Shown here one piece after another: positions 1-13,443 of a stretch of DNA of 64,000 bases (its first letter is position 1; the number at the start of each line of letters is the position of its first letter). The notes under the pieces are model-generated. The model was not told the origin of the DNA and made no database searches. It was given only the letters and a program-made list of their open reading frames with translations. This DNA is from Chrysomallon squamiferum (taxonomy: Eukaryota; Mollusca; Gastropoda; Neomphalida; Peltospiridae), in contig CM022673.1 of assembly GCA_012295275.1 (NCBI GenBank), positions 14,985,788 through 15,049,787 of the forward strand. Reading direction: 5' to 3'. Both the position numbers and the translations under genes were made by a program.

Positions 1-245
1 AACTTGTATTATTGTGTTTCGACTGATTTAATATTGGCTAAATATAAATACATATATGACCTTGATCCCAGAATAGCCTTAGTGCCAAATCGGGTAGCTA
101 TCTACCCGATACAGGGAGGTCTGAATGTATAGGTGGAGTTGCTTTGGAGAGAGAGGGTTACATCCGTTGCAGGGTTCTAATCTGGTTACGTGACGATTGT
201 GTTAATTACGGGTCGCATGCGACTGCGTTAGACGACCCATGCAAA

Positions 246-285
246 GATGGATGGATGGATGGATGGATGGATGGATGGATGGATG
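246..285. repeat. (ATGG)n microsatellite
   Basis: About ten tandem ATGG units upstream of the transporter gene. They create spurious open frames but no recognisable protein. Confidence 0.9.
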
Positions 286-371
286 TTGAGTGGTTTTTGT
301 GTTTTTTTTGTTGTTGTTTGTTGTTATTTTTGTTATTTTATTTTATTTTATTTTTAATAATTTTTATTTAT

Positions 372-373
<2 letters not shown>

Positions 374-451
<78 letters not shown>
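374..451. repeat. Back-to-back (AAT)13 and (ATT)13 repeat
   Basis: A run of AAT triplets (374-412) is followed directly by ATT triplets (413-451), so the whole block is one near-perfect palindrome able to fold into a hairpin. The surrounding 286-700 bases are T-rich low-complexity sequence without a recognisable gene. Confidence 0.9.
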
Positions 452-453
<2 letters not shown>

Positions 454-773
454 TTATTCTTTTATTTTTTATAATAATTATTCTTTTGGTTTTTACTAAT
501 AATAATTTTTTTTTCTTTTTATTATTATTTTTTTGTTTCCTTATATTATTATTATTATTTTCGTCATCATCATCAATATAATCAGTTTGTTGATTCATTT
601 ATTTATTTATTAGCTATGTTTTGTTTTCTTTTTTTTTTTATTTGTTTCGATTTTGTTGTTGTTGTTTGTTTGTTTATATTTTGCCTTTTATTATAAATTG
701 GTGAAATACCAATAGCTCGATTTACCATTCTCCTTCATTTTTATAACAGTTTGAGCTCCTTTCTTTCAGCACC

Positions 774-2293
774 ATGGAATTAGAACCGTTTGTATGTAGC
801 GGCCTGAACCACAGTAACGTCTCACAGTTAGACTACACCATGGCTGAAACTGGAAAAGTCGTAGCAGGACTTCTTATATTCCTGTTCATCCTTCCATTCG
901 TGCTGTTTGAATTTCGTGTATTTCCGCTTGGAACGACGCCCGCGGTTCTTCTCGGAGCCGTCCTGATGGTCGCCAGCACGGTTCTGTCGCAGGAAGACGC
1001 GTACAGAAACCTTGGTGAACCTGGCAATGTCCGGACAATTGCTCTTCTTTTTGGAATGATGCTTCTGGCCCAGTACTTCGAGAGAGAGGGGATAATAAAA
1101 AGGCTAATAACCAGAATGCTGAAACCCAATATATCTTTTCCCAGCTATCTGTGGCGCGTCTGTCTTGCAACCAGTGTCACGTCTGCATTCATCACTAACG
1201 ATGCGGCCTGCGTTGCTCTTACTCCGCTGTGGCTTGATAATTGGAGCAGTCAGAACCGACACCGGGTGGAGCTGGAGACACTGCTGTTAGCAATATCCAC
1301 GTCTGCAAACATAGGAAGTGCGGCCACGATATTTGGTAATCCACAGATGGCTCTAATAGCGTCCAAAACAAATGTTCCCCATCATGAAAAAAGCAGACTT
1401 GATCTGTTAGCCTGTATTATATTTCTTGGTCTACCCACTCTTCTTGGATCAGTGCTTAACGTGGGTTTTCTCATCCTTCATTGGAAAATAAGAAGATTTT
1501 GCAGCAAAGATAAAAACAAGACAGTTGGCCTTGACGGAGAATGTATAAAAATGTTAACAGTTAAACAATCTCCTGTTAATAATAGTATTAACGTCAATGA
1601 CAAAACAAAACCTCTAAAAACTGATGGAGGCTCAGATTTTCCAAAGCAGCTTCACGATGAATGTACAGTAAGAAACGAAACGGGTACAAATCGTCGTGGA
1701 CATCCGTTAGACGAGAAATGTCGTAATACCAATATGAACTGTTTTACGTCATTCTTAGACGTTTCTGAAACAGGAGCAAGACTCATCAATCAAACAAACC
1801 TCCAAAATGTGACTCAACTTTCCAAGTCTCTGTCAGATCTAGAAGTAGATATTTATCAGAAGAAATTCATTCCTTTCAGCAAACGACCAGGAGATAAAAT
1901 TAAATTGTATTATCCTGTCACAAGCAGCAGAACCTCTGTAACGTCTGAGAGGTCAGCAGGATCAGAAGGGAAGACCGACAAAACTGACAGAAGGAAAATA
2001 AAGAAGACGACACCTTTCGTTTCATCGGGTCTCGCGCTTTCGGAGAAGCTGGGAATATCTAGATCTGTGCAAAGTATTTCTGTTCCATTTGAACACGTCT
2101 CCAAACAACTAACTTCAGATATAGATTCTCAACATCTAGAAGAAATAGAATTTAGTGCAAGTGAATCAAAGGTTTTTCATGTCTGTTTGTGGATGTGCCT
2201 GTTGCTTCTGCTCGCTTTACTCTTTGTTCATACAGACAACCTTCACTTTGATATGGGTATGTATTTTATGTTTCATTATTATTATTATTGTTA

Positions 2294-2366
<73 letters not shown>

Positions 2367-3064
2367 CGTCATCATCATTATAATCATCTTCAGGATTATT
2401 ACTGTTACTGTTTACTACTATAGCGGAAGAAGTAATATAAATAAAAGAAGATGTAGCTAACATTTACACACGCTAAACTAACTGGCATTGTTCATCTATT
2501 GTATAACAGCTATTTTTCTATCAAACAGGCCTTCTTCCGGTAGCCGCAGCAACTGTCGTCATGTTAGCAGACGCTCTGTGGAATAGACGAAATGCTATTC
2601 ACGTCATCAAACGCGTGGACTGGAGCGTCATTGTCATGTTTTTAGGTCTGTTTGTGTGGATGGCAGGACTCAACGCTACACGAATCCCTCGATGGATCTG
2701 GTACAATATGGGACTGTCGGGCTCTAATTTCGACAATGTCACAAGCTTGACTGTGCTTTGTGTCTTCATCACCATCTGTTCCAACGTCTTCAGCAACGTC
2801 CCGCTGACGATAATAGTTCTCGAGCAACTGCAGCCTTGCGCCGAGCAGCTCCCCCTGGTGTTGTATTTGGCCTGGTGTTCAACGGTTGCTGGAAACTTGA
2901 CACTGTTCGGCAGCGTAGCTAACCTAATTGTTGCACAGAAGTCTAAAATGTGTCTGCAATATCAGTTTAGTTACTGGTCGTATCTCAAGTTTGGATTTGT
3001 AACTACATTTATAGTCGTTGTTGTAGGTATAATTATTATTAATATTATTTTACGAGTGGTTTGA
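774..3064 (+). CDS. ArsB/NhaD-superfamily (CitMHS-like) ion transporter, two exons
   Basis: Model: exon 1 774-2256, donor GG|GTATGT; exon 2 2529-3064, acceptor AAACAG|GC; phase 1 is kept and the product is 672 residues. The ATG lies in CACCATGG, three bases after a pyrimidine-rich CAG that probably ends a 5'-UTR intron. The N-terminal half has hydrophobic segments near residues 28-48, 55-72, 88-105 and 128-150. It carries the first helical-hairpin signature, AFITNDAACVALTPL (138-152) and TSANIGSAATIFGNPQ (176-191). A hydrophilic, Ser/Lys-rich loop of about 210 residues (245-455) follows. The second half repeats the architecture with SNVFSNVPLTII (579-590) and AGNLTLFGSVANLIV (615-629). Such paired motifs define the ArsB/NhaD/CitMHS group, which moves anions or exchanges ions across membranes by an elevator-like mechanism. 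The substrate cannot be told from sequence; the closest named animal relative in style is the OCA2/P-protein group. Confidence 0.85.
2275..2366. repeat. (ATT)n microsatellite in transporter intron 1
   Basis: About 30 ATT triplets begin 18 bases after the exon 1 donor. Reading through the donor adds an artefactual poly-Tyr/Ile tail, so the splice at 2256 is the sensible model. Confidence 0.9.
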
Positions 3065-3071
3065 GAGGGTG

Positions 3072-3077
3072 AATAAA
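3072..3077 (+). terminator. Candidate AATAAA polyadenylation signal
   Basis: AATAAA lies eight bases after the transporter stop codon, followed by an A-rich run at about 3089-3108. It would give a very short 3' UTR. Further AATAAA motifs occur at about 3120-3130 and 3294-3300, so the real site is uncertain. Confidence 0.45.
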
Positions 3078-4436
3078 ATGTTAAATGAAAAAAAAAAAAA
3101 AAAAAAATAATAATAAAAAATAAATAAATAAATATGTATATATATGTCGTTGTTATTTTTGTTTTTGTATTCTGAAAGGCGATTCAGGAAATGATGATAC
3201 TATAGATGTATGACACCTTAAGTGTTAATTTTTAATTATTATTTTAAATTTTTATAAACTTCCTGTATTTATTTCTTTTCTTCGCTTTATCAAATAAATA
3301 AATTTCATATATCAATGTCTTTTGTGATATCCTTGTCAGAAATGTAAATAATAACGGCTCGTCCATTTATCTCACAAAGGTCTAGATTCTGTGGTAGCGC
3401 AGTTCTCAGTTTGGTATTTTAAGTTGTGTTAATACACGACAGATAACCGTTTGCAAAAGTTTCTTTCGAAAGAACAAGACTAACGTGACCTTGTCGAAGT
3501 AATTGCTTTTAAATTTAAATAAGCTTCTTACTTTGAAGCAACTGATTTATTTGTTTAAAGCGTGATCTCTGGAGTATACGAGAACAAACAACATAAAACA
3601 GCCTGAACTGCCGTTTATGTTTAATTAACCAGTTTAATTAAAACAACCGCTTGGGAAACTTAACCCGTTTATTTGTTGTTCACTTCACCAGGGATGCACA
3701 CGATACTAAAACGCTGTGAACAAACTCCTTATCTGTTTCAGTCATAGGAACAATTTACATTCGATTTTCTGACAATGTTAAATTCCTCCACGAATAATTT
3801 TTCACATTACTCGCTAGAGACAGGTTTTAAAAAGGCGTATTACTTGCTACCATGTAAACAAAAATAATAATAATAAAAACAAACCACATTAATTTTTTGT
3901 ATGAAATATTTTATTTGTGCTCTCTAAACTTTTTTTTTGTGTTTTTTTTGTGTTTTTTTTTTTACTTACGCCACATCAACATTTAATTTCCTAATTAAAA
4001 AAAAAGTAATTAAAAAATCAGTAAATAAAGTAACATTCAACTACTTGTCTATAAACAGTCAAATCAAATTAATGTCTGGATATTAAAGCTAAAATACTTT
4101 CTACAATTATACGAATGACAAAATTAATGAACACTGATAACTGAAGACAAACAACAGGCAGAACACTTTCCCTGATATATTTGTTCTCAAGGTACGTGAT
4201 GAACACAATCATAAAAAAAGCATTCAGAAATATTGCTAGTTGTCATGACAACGAGATACAGTTCTAATACTGTAAATATGACTAGTGTACATTATGACTA
4301 TGAGGTAAGTTTAGAGGGCTGTGAACTCTTTTGCAGACTTTTGGTAGTAACAATGCTGGCTAAAACGAGAAAAAAAAGTCGGTTTTTAGACAATGTCTAT
4401 AGCACAACTGAACGTATGTAATATAAAACCGTTTTT

Positions 4437-4467
<31 letters not shown>

Positions 4468-5841
4468 TTTGTAACGATTTAAGAATATCATTTCGCTATA
4501 GCCTAAATATATAAATTAAATATAGTTTTACGTTTCGAATCCAGAAATATCCCGATTTCGAAAGTTATAATGATAAAAATGTCAGCAGGTAGCAATTACC
4601 TATTAACGTATTTATTTGTTTATTTATTTATTATCTAAACAGGTTTTTTAACAGCTAAAATGTTCGAGAGAAAAACAAAATTAATTCAAGCGAGATAACT
4701 CTCTTACACATTGGTAAAATGAAGTCTGCAATCGTTTAGCGAACTACTGGGTTATTTAATTATTACAATAATTAATTATGCTAATTAAATTGCAGAATTT
4801 AAATGAGTATTAAACATGATACAAAACTGATGAAAGGAAATGGCAGTGATAAATTCTAAAAATAACGTGATTTATTTTTATACCTACTTTTGTTAACCAT
4901 TTATTTACATCGAAAGTAAGCTAAATTCGTTTCAGTGACAGCTAACAAACCGAAGATAATAAACAATATACATTAACATAGAATTTATAACTGAATAAAA
5001 TATAATTCTAAAAATATTTAGGTTGCATTAAAAAAAATATAATAATAATAACACAAAACAAACTCCAAAACCCAAAACAATATCATCAATACTGGTAATT
5101 ATTATTTTATTCTAGAATAAATCTGAACCAAAAGACTGGTTAAAACAAATTAAAATAAATATTAATTAAATGATGCATCTAACTTCTCAAATTTGCAGTA
5201 TGTGTTAATTATTAAAACCAGTTTTTATATAAAATAACAAAATGTGTTACTCAACAAACTTACATAACAAAACTAATTTAAAATATGAAAACTTTTTCTA
5301 TTTGGCAACAAAACTTTACACATCCTGAGTATTTTAAAATGAAGAAAAGGACGGCAAATAAAAGTATGAATAAATTTTGCATAATTACAAAAGTACTTCT
5401 CAGTTTTATTTCAATGGTGATAAAAAAAAAAAAAATAAAAAAAAAAATCAAAAACAAATCTATAAAATATTTACAATTGAATAAAGTTTTGTTTATTTAT
5501 TATTTTTAAATTTGTCTAGTAACATCACATGAACAGACTCAGAAACAAAAATAAAAAATTAACTCATTTTCAAGCTCTTATATTAAAGATAAAATTAAAA
5601 CAAGACTCAATACTTCTCTCTAACTCAGTTTATATTCTTAACATCAGAATAAAATTTATTAAAACAAAAAGCCTATGTTAAAAAGTAGAAGTAAATGAGA
5701 TAGGCAACATAATAAAAATATATGGTGTTTGAACAATACCAGTCACTGGTAAAACAAAACGTTTATGATTTATTAATTGTTAAATATGCAGAGCTTGACA
5801 TACATTATCAATTTTATTAGTAATTCTAAATGTGTGTATAC

Positions 5842-5876
<35 letters not shown>

Positions 5877-8468
5877 AATAAATTCAGAATTAATATTAAA
5901 GTGACTCAAATGACTTTACAAAAATTATGAGTGATATTCTAAACAGAACTACACACACATGCAAGGGACACAATGCATGCTTCACGTAAACACTTCCACA
6001 CAATGTGTTCAGAAAAACAAAAAATGATTTTAAAAAAAAACAAATGAGAGAAAGAGAACATTAGCCATTATTTCATATTAATACAACTATTAAACACATA
6101 TGTATTAGAAAGGCCATGGTCTTACCTAATGAGATCTCGAAAAACTTTGGTCTGCTACTTTGAATCAATTCCAGTTTCCATTCATGTTTGTTTTTGTTTT
6201 TTTATTATATCTAGGTGTATTCATCATACATTCATATGTTAAGTATTTCTTACAAAATTATTTTTCTTCATTAAAATTTCAAGGTTATGTATTTATCAAT
6301 TTATCCCATGAATTACTTGTATTATGACTATCAAATACAGTACAAAAAAAAAAGAAGAAATTCCTACTGCACAGGGCAAATTTAATAAATTGAAAATATG
6401 CAAGGAATAAATTCTGTGATCCTTATGGGTGAAGCATTTCATATTTATTCATGTATTCAATGCTCTTAAGAACAGAGGAATTTTCGAAGGATTTGTGAAA
6501 AACCAACAAGTTTATTTTTTTCAGATGGAAATTACACAAGCATTTGTGATCTCTCACCATCTTGTAAATATCTGATCTGGTAACCAACCTGGGAGTTAAA
6601 GATGTATTTTTTTTTGGATAATGTTTGTATGTTTATACATGAAGTATATTTACTGAGAATAATAAAAAAATAAATGATAAATCAAAACTCAAAAAATCAT
6701 TGATGAGGTATATATTTAGAAGAAAAATGATGTTAACTGTCTAGAATTAACAGTCTTGTGTTGCATATCTATCTGTCATTTAAAAAAAATTCTGTTTCAT
6801 TTCCCCAAATCTATGAATAAATATTAAATACTTCATTAGGCACACAAGACACTGACATAAACTAACAACAAAACAGGACTGTACTGATTTTATATGTAAA
6901 TATTCATTTTTTTTTTTTTTGATCATTTCTGTGGAAGTTTCATACTGTCCCAAGTTGGTGTTTTTTTTTACTTCTGTTTTCAGAAACAAGTGATAAACAC
7001 ATACAATTTGTCAGTGCTTGTTAGAGAGATATTCTAGAAGTGTCAAGAAAACAAGTGAAAAAGTTTAATGAACTATTTCTCCAAAAAATCATTGAAAACA
7101 TGGGTTCTAGTCAAATGATAGCTTATTTATCTCACACATCAGAAACTAAGATTAATAATAAGACTTTAAGTAAAATGAGATTTCACTTTTTCTTAAAAAA
7201 ATGATTATCATAAACACCATCATACATTAAAAATAAAGAAATTTTCTTTTAACAGCAAAATAAATAATTATTATGCTTTATTAAAGCTTGATTACTAAAC
7301 TTTGTTTACTTTTTTGTTTTCAAGATTAAGAATCACCAATGATGTTCTCTCCAGTTATTTGTAATGTTCTAAACTGTCAGTAATATATTCTTACATTTAT
7401 ATTGGGAATTTGTATACATAATAATGTCATCTTCTGCAGAACCCCACTGTAGATAAAGAACCTACATTATCAGGTTTAAGAATTCATCTATGGCACCACA
7501 TAATTTTTTCTGTTAATCCTGTACAACATGAAACACATTTCACTTATATATTATAATATATAAGCAGTTATAATCATGCAATGGTGAGTACAAAATATTA
7601 AAATGAAGAGAACACTAATGAATGAAAGTGCATACAAAAGTATCAGAATATCAAATTTTATCAAAATCTTTCTAAAATAAAAACTGCCCTACACGATTCT
7701 GATTCTGAAGATAATCTTAGGAAACATTTTAATCATCTTTTTTTTTTTTATAAAACTTTAAAAAGTCTTTTAAATACGAAAATGGATATACAAAAAAAAC
7801 ATGTTTTATTTGATATTTTAAAAATGCAGAATGTAATTTCTGTTTTAAAAAAATTAAATACAAAAATTGTTTGAACTCTATTTAAAAATTATAATTTCAA
7901 TTTGTCTTAACTTTATGAAGATTAATTTAAATTAGAAATTGTTGTGTCTATATTAACTTTATTTACAAACCTAGTGTTAGTAGTATTTATTTAATTATTA
8001 AAATTAATGCTGCCTTTATTAATACCTCATAAAAATATTAACTGGTAGATGTCAGCATTTTTTTTCTTTCATAAATTAGGAGATCAGAGATTTTAATAAA
8101 CTATAATGGCAAAGATACAATTTTTACTTCATACTTTTTTTTCAGATATTTTTAAAATAAAAATATAAAAAATTACAAAGATATTTAGAATTAATATTGT
8201 TACTAGACTATATATTTACTAATCTAAAATAAAAAAATCATTCTAGTTTATTGTTTTTTATTGTGTATAAAAAAAAATATAATGTGCCAAACATTTTTAA
8301 AAATTCTAACAAATTCTAAAGTTTTGTACACACAATAAATCCAATATATGATATAAAAAAACCTATTAAAAAAACAAGAAGAAATTGTCATATTGTTGAA
8401 TATGGAACATGAATATTTAATTATTAGTAATATTTTGTAAGTTCAAAAACCAGTGTTATAACTTATAT

Positions 8469-8499
<31 letters not shown>

Positions 8500-9051
8500 A
8501 CAAAAACTCCAAAAGTAGTATCTTATGAAACAAGAACTCCAATTTAAAAAAAAAAAAAAAAAAAAATGTAAATGAAATTCCAATTCCATTTAATATAATG
8601 GTAGACAAATTTAAAATTTTATGTTAAAAGAATGCTGATTCCATTTTTTTAATGTAGTAAAAAGGCTGAATCCACTTAATTATGTAACTAGATTGCCAAA
8701 TCTAGTTTTATGTAAAAAGAATGCAGTATCCAGTCTTTTGTGCAATGCAAAGATCACACCCAACCTTTTGTTATTTTTTAAATCCAGTTTGTGTTATAAG
8801 AATCCAAGTCTTATGTAATCAGAACTCCAAATTTTTCACAAACAACTGAGGTAAAAACAAATAAAGCAATTTGTTAATCCAAACAGTTGTGAAAAGAATA
8901 ATGGTTTTTATTATCTTTTGACCAACATCACCTGCAAATAATTACATCCAAACTGAACTAAAGTTTGTTCACCCTGTTACGAAGTTTATGAAGTCATCTT
9001 TAATCTTTCTTGGTCAGGTCTTTTTTTTCTTACACCTTTCAAACTAGTAAC
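3078..9051. other. Intergenic and probable 3'-UTR DNA between two convergent genes
   Basis: No coding sequence recognised. CpG dinucleotides are fairly common to about 4.9 kb and then nearly vanish. The CpG-poor part next to 9052 could be a long 3' UTR of the minus-strand receptor gene. It holds short simple repeats: (ATTT)n at about 4437-4471, (GT)n(TA)n at 5840-5876, (AT)n at 8463-8490, and poly-A/T runs. Confidence 0.5.
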
Positions 9052-10072
9052 TTAAACCCTTGTGGATTTATAGACACCATTACTGTCCTTCCTACAACAC
9101 ACAGCAACTGTTATAGCTATGAGTCCCAGAAGAAGAATAACTCCAGCAATAGCTCCAACAATTGTGTAGATGGTCCACAGACTTATCATTCCTTCTGTAT
9201 TCCGTTCTTCAAGCCCATTAATCTTTGTGTTCTTTCCGTCCTTGCCTTTCTTCCCGTCGGTATTTTCCAGTCTTGGATCAATGGGCTTTGATTTTGGCTT
9301 TTTGTCTCTAGGGTCTTCATTAGGCAGTCGAGGGTCGTAGATGTCTGGGTTGCGTTCCGAGTCGAGGCGCCGAATTGTCTGATATTCAAAATGCTCGGTG
9401 GTGGTTGGTCCGAAAAATGGCGTCACTGGTTTTTTCGATTTCTTCTTCTGCGGTCTTCGTTTACGACCTCCGCTGTTGTTGTGGTTTTTGCCCCTGGAGG
9501 ATTTCGTGGTGGGGTACGGATTCCAGATAAATGTCGTGTGTCTGTGCGACCTCTCAGTCCAGTCAAAGAAAGGGGACATGGTGGTTTTCCTACGTCTTGG
9601 TCTCTCTGTTGTTGGTGACAGAGTTGTAGGCTTTGTTGTCTTCAGTGATACTAGGAAGTGTGAGAAAAAAGAAAGAAAAAAAAGTAATGTCATTGTTTTT
9701 TAAATATAAGATATATTTTCAAGTGACAGTTCTTTTTAAAAAGATACAAGTTCAGTATCTCTTATCTGAAATGCTTTGATTCTGGAAATGTTTCATATTT
9801 TGGAATTGTTTGATTTTGGATTATAAAGAGAGAGTCTGAAAACAGGATCAAGTACTAAATATGAAATCCGTTGATATACATTTAACAGCTTATTCATTTA
9901 GTCTGCAGTTCTTCTATATAATATTTTAATAATTTTATGCATGAAATAGTTTGGGTATGCTTATCCATCATAAAAATATAATCTGTCATTCAAAAAAGTT
10001 TCAGATTTCAGAATACTAAATATGTGATCACTAATCTGCATTCAAAACCCTGTTTTTACATTTTTAAATTAA

Positions 10073-10119
<47 letters not shown>

Positions 10120-11250
10120 TAAAATAAAATAATTGATTTTAACAATCAAATAATTTATAAACTTTTCCAGACAAAGTCAAACATCTTTTTAATTTTGATA
10201 TAGTGTTCAGTAGAATTCTGCTACTCATTTTCACTAGAAGGATGTTTTTATTTTACACATACTTTGTCAAACACCAGGGTACCTGTCTAACTAGAAGATT
10301 TGGTATAACCAATTACTGTATTTTTTACTATTTAACTGACTTTTTGCAATTGCCTCCATACAAGCTGAGGTGGATTTTTTCACCTGTGTTTCATGTTTCA
10401 GAAACTACACTTGTTTGTCCAAAAATACATCATTAATCTCTTACTTTGTCTCTCAGACAGTAATATTTAAGTATTAAACAGATAGCTACTATTATACAAA
10501 CAGTTATTATATGAAAAAAATATTAAATTATAAAAATGCTTACCAGTCGGACTGTTCCCTATTTGCATGACGTTCAGCCAGGCATCGTAGTTGTTAAATC
10601 CCCAGATGTTGCCAGCGATACACGTGTATTTGCCAGCATCGGACACCTTCACGTTCTTAATTACCAGCAGCTCTGGGTCCGAAGTTACAATAGTCTGCAA
10701 ACAACAAATTTACTATACTCATTAACTGAGCTACTAAAAAAAAACCCCAAAAACCAATCCCTTTATAAAATAAGTGTTAATTTTTTGAGAATGATATTTA
10801 ACGAAAAAAATGTTATTCATAAATAACATAAGATGAGAATTAAATAACTCTTATTTTTTTGAAAATAAATTCTTGTCATTTGACACTGGAAATACTTTTT
10901 TGGTAAAAGGAATCTTTTTTCTAGATATAATATATATTGACACAAAGAAAGAGTTTGTTGATGAATGTATGTGTATATGGGAAATATTTTATTTTTAAAA
11001 GATTAGTGATAGCTGCTAAAAAACGAGGATAATGAAAATTTGCAATATGTGTTAGAACTGAACAGTGTTTGCAACAGTATGTTGAAGAAAATGTATGCTG
11101 ACATATAAAAACAGAGAAACGACTAAATAAACCTAGGCAAGCACAATCTACAGATATGAGACAGATGTATACAAACAGACTGCAAAATAATGTTTCCTTT
11201 TAGTCTGAAAAAGCTAAGATTTACACACCCATCACACACAGAGATAGCAA

Positions 11251-11343
<93 letters not shown>

Positions 11344-11355
11344 TTTTGTTTTGTT

Positions 11356-11401
<46 letters not shown>

Positions 11402-11911
11402 ACATACACACTAATTCTTCAGATGGTCTATTGTATTTCACTTACATCAGGGGTTCTATTTTTGTCATTATCCTTTGTCACACTGTCACTTCTTATCCAC
11501 TTAATGCTGGCTTTAGGATCATTTATGACTCGACAGCGGAACTTCACAGTCTGACCCTCTGGTACTGTCAGGTTCATTGGTCCTTCTACCTCCAAGGGCC
11601 AAATTTTATCTGAAAACAGTATTTACCAAATCAATCACTCGTAAAATCTACTACTTATTAAATCTTACTTTATCTGTAGTTTAAATCAATATTACAATAG
11701 TAGTCTCAACTAATACATTATTCTATTTTTTGAGCATACATATATTTATGTGTATGGGTATAAATGTGCTTTTGTGTTTGTGTGTGTGTGTGTGTCTGAG
11801 AGTTTGAAAGTGTGGCAGTGATTCAAAGACTAACTTGAAAGTAATTACAATGTTTTCAGATTATTTATTCTTGCCACCAAAAGTACCCTTTAATGAATAA
11901 AAAATAATTTC

Positions 11912-11962
<51 letters not shown>

Positions 11963-12871
11963 TAAAAATAAATAAATAAATAAATACAAATAAAAATAAA
12001 AAATATTTTTTTGTATCAGTTGTGACTTACGTAAGACATTCACTTCAAATGTGTAGTTGAGGTGACCGTGGCTGTTTCTGATGACACATGTATAATTACC
12101 ATTGTCTGAAGCTGTCACATTATTCAGTTTCAAGACGTATTTTCTAAACTGAAAAAAGAAAAACAGTTGAAAAAAGTTAAATAATTAATAACTTATAACA
12201 CCAGTGTAGAAGAATGTAAACATATACAGGAACATTACAGTCCAAGAAACAGGCTGAACTTTGGTATCAAACTGCTGAACAAATACAACATACATTTTTA
12301 GATATTTTTATATCTAAACTTTTCTGTGGATATTCCAGACTGGTAGTTATATTTACATTTTGTCAAAATATCAAAATATAAAATATGCATAATTCATGAA
12401 CAGATATATATATATGTACACATTGACAGACAGTCAGATATTAGACATATTCAATAATTTGGTATTCAAACTGAAAAATAATCACATTTATGGTTTATTG
12501 TCACTGTGGTTTAAACAGATCAAATTATTTGCACTCTATTATCATTTAGAAAATAAAAACATCTGTCTGTCTGTCTGTCTGTCTCCTCTTTCTCCCTCCC
12601 TCTCCCTCATTACTTCACAATAAAAACAATCTTTGTTATTTTATTTTAAACAGTTAGAAAATATTTGTATTTAAAATAAACAATATTTATTTCACCTTTA
12701 TATGGGTTCCATCAGAACGAAGCTTCTGGTGATTTTTGAGCCAGTGAATTTTTGGTTTAGGTTTTCCCTTCACATTACAGTCAAGTGTTACATTTTTTCC
12801 TTCGTCCACTGTTTCGTATTTATCACTCTGGAAGGGTCTGGATTTCGGTTTCCATGTTGGAGGCTCTGGTC
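9052..12871 (-). CDS. FGF-receptor-like 1 type receptor without kinase domain, 3' five coding exons (5' part not found)
   Basis: Exons in transcript order: 12696-12871, 12031-12148, 11446-11609, 10544-10694, 9052-9650; all junctions are GT-AG and phase-consistent, giving 401 residues. The first two exons make an Ig domain (TLDCNVKG, Trp in IHWLKN, then SDNGNYTCVIRN). The next two make another (VKFRCRV, IKWIRS, then SDAGKYTCIAGN with an FGFR Ig3-like ending, DAWLNVM). The last exon encodes a Thr/Lys-rich stalk of about 150 residues with a basic cluster (GGRKRRPQKKKSKK). A helix follows (TIYTIVGAIAGVILLLGLIA), then CCRKDSNGVYKSTRV and a TAA stop. No kinase exon follows, which matches FGFRL1, known as a kinase-less FGF-binding receptor at the plasma membrane. 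The missing 5' exons (signal peptide, Ig1) must lie above 12871. Another Ig-family receptor is possible but less likely. Confidence 0.8.
10071..10115. repeat. (AAT)n microsatellite
   Basis: About 14 AAT triplets in the last intron of the FGFRL1-like gene. Confidence 0.9.
11253..11399. repeat. Compound (AT)n(GA)n ... (CT)n repeat
   Basis: An AT run (11253-11287) passes into about 27 GA units (11288-11341); a 19-base T-rich spacer then leads to about 19 CT units (11361-11399). The GA and CT arms are complementary and could form a hairpin 46 bases from the 11446 exon edge. Confidence 0.9.
11910..11961. repeat. (AAT)n microsatellite
   Basis: About 16 AAT triplets in the intron just downstream (on the minus strand) of the exon at 12031-12148. 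Confidence 0.9.
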
Positions 12872-12994
12872 CTGAAAGATACAATAAAGATCAGATTAAA
12901 TTTTTATATGATATTCATAAACTTGGGCTTACTTTTTTTGTTTGTTGTAAAAGAATTTGCAATTTATTTTATTTTATTTTATTTTGTTAACTTA

Positions 12995-13025
<31 letters not shown>

Positions 13026-13397
13026 TATATTTTTTTTTGTTGTTGCTGTTATTGTTTCTATATGACAATTTAGGTCAAATTAAAACTTATTATTACTTGT
13101 TTGAATTAAGGTTAGAAATTACAAAAAAGAACATTTTTGCTGTAAGCAACTTTTTCAACAGAAAATTAACACACTGCTATTAAACATGTTACTGCACTTT
13201 TTTCTTTTTCCTTTAGTTATGTGCTTTGCATTTACTGTTGTTACATTAATGTAATATTACAATATATGGATTAATTTTGTACAGTGAAGAAACACACACA
13301 TATATATTTTTTAAAATAAAAGGTGTTTTGTGGATGTGTCTTTGAAATATAAAATTTTAATTATTTACATACTGTTATACATAACATAAATACACAT

Positions 13398-13443
<46 letters not shown>

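Noticed and set aside
144-581. Open frame of 145 codons
   Set aside because: Built almost entirely from ATGG and ATT repeats giving poly-Leu/Ile; no protein signature.
2257-2423. Extension of transporter exon 1 into a poly-Tyr tail
   Set aside because: It is the ATT repeat translated; a GTATGT donor at 2257 joins in phase to the conserved second half at 2529.
9391-9703. Plus-strand open frames over the receptor stalk
   Set aside because: Shadow frames of the minus-strand exon, which has a good acceptor, membrane helix and stop.
11190-11441. Open frames of Arg-Glu and Leu-Ser repeats on both strands
   Set aside because: Translation of the AT/GA/CT microsatellite.
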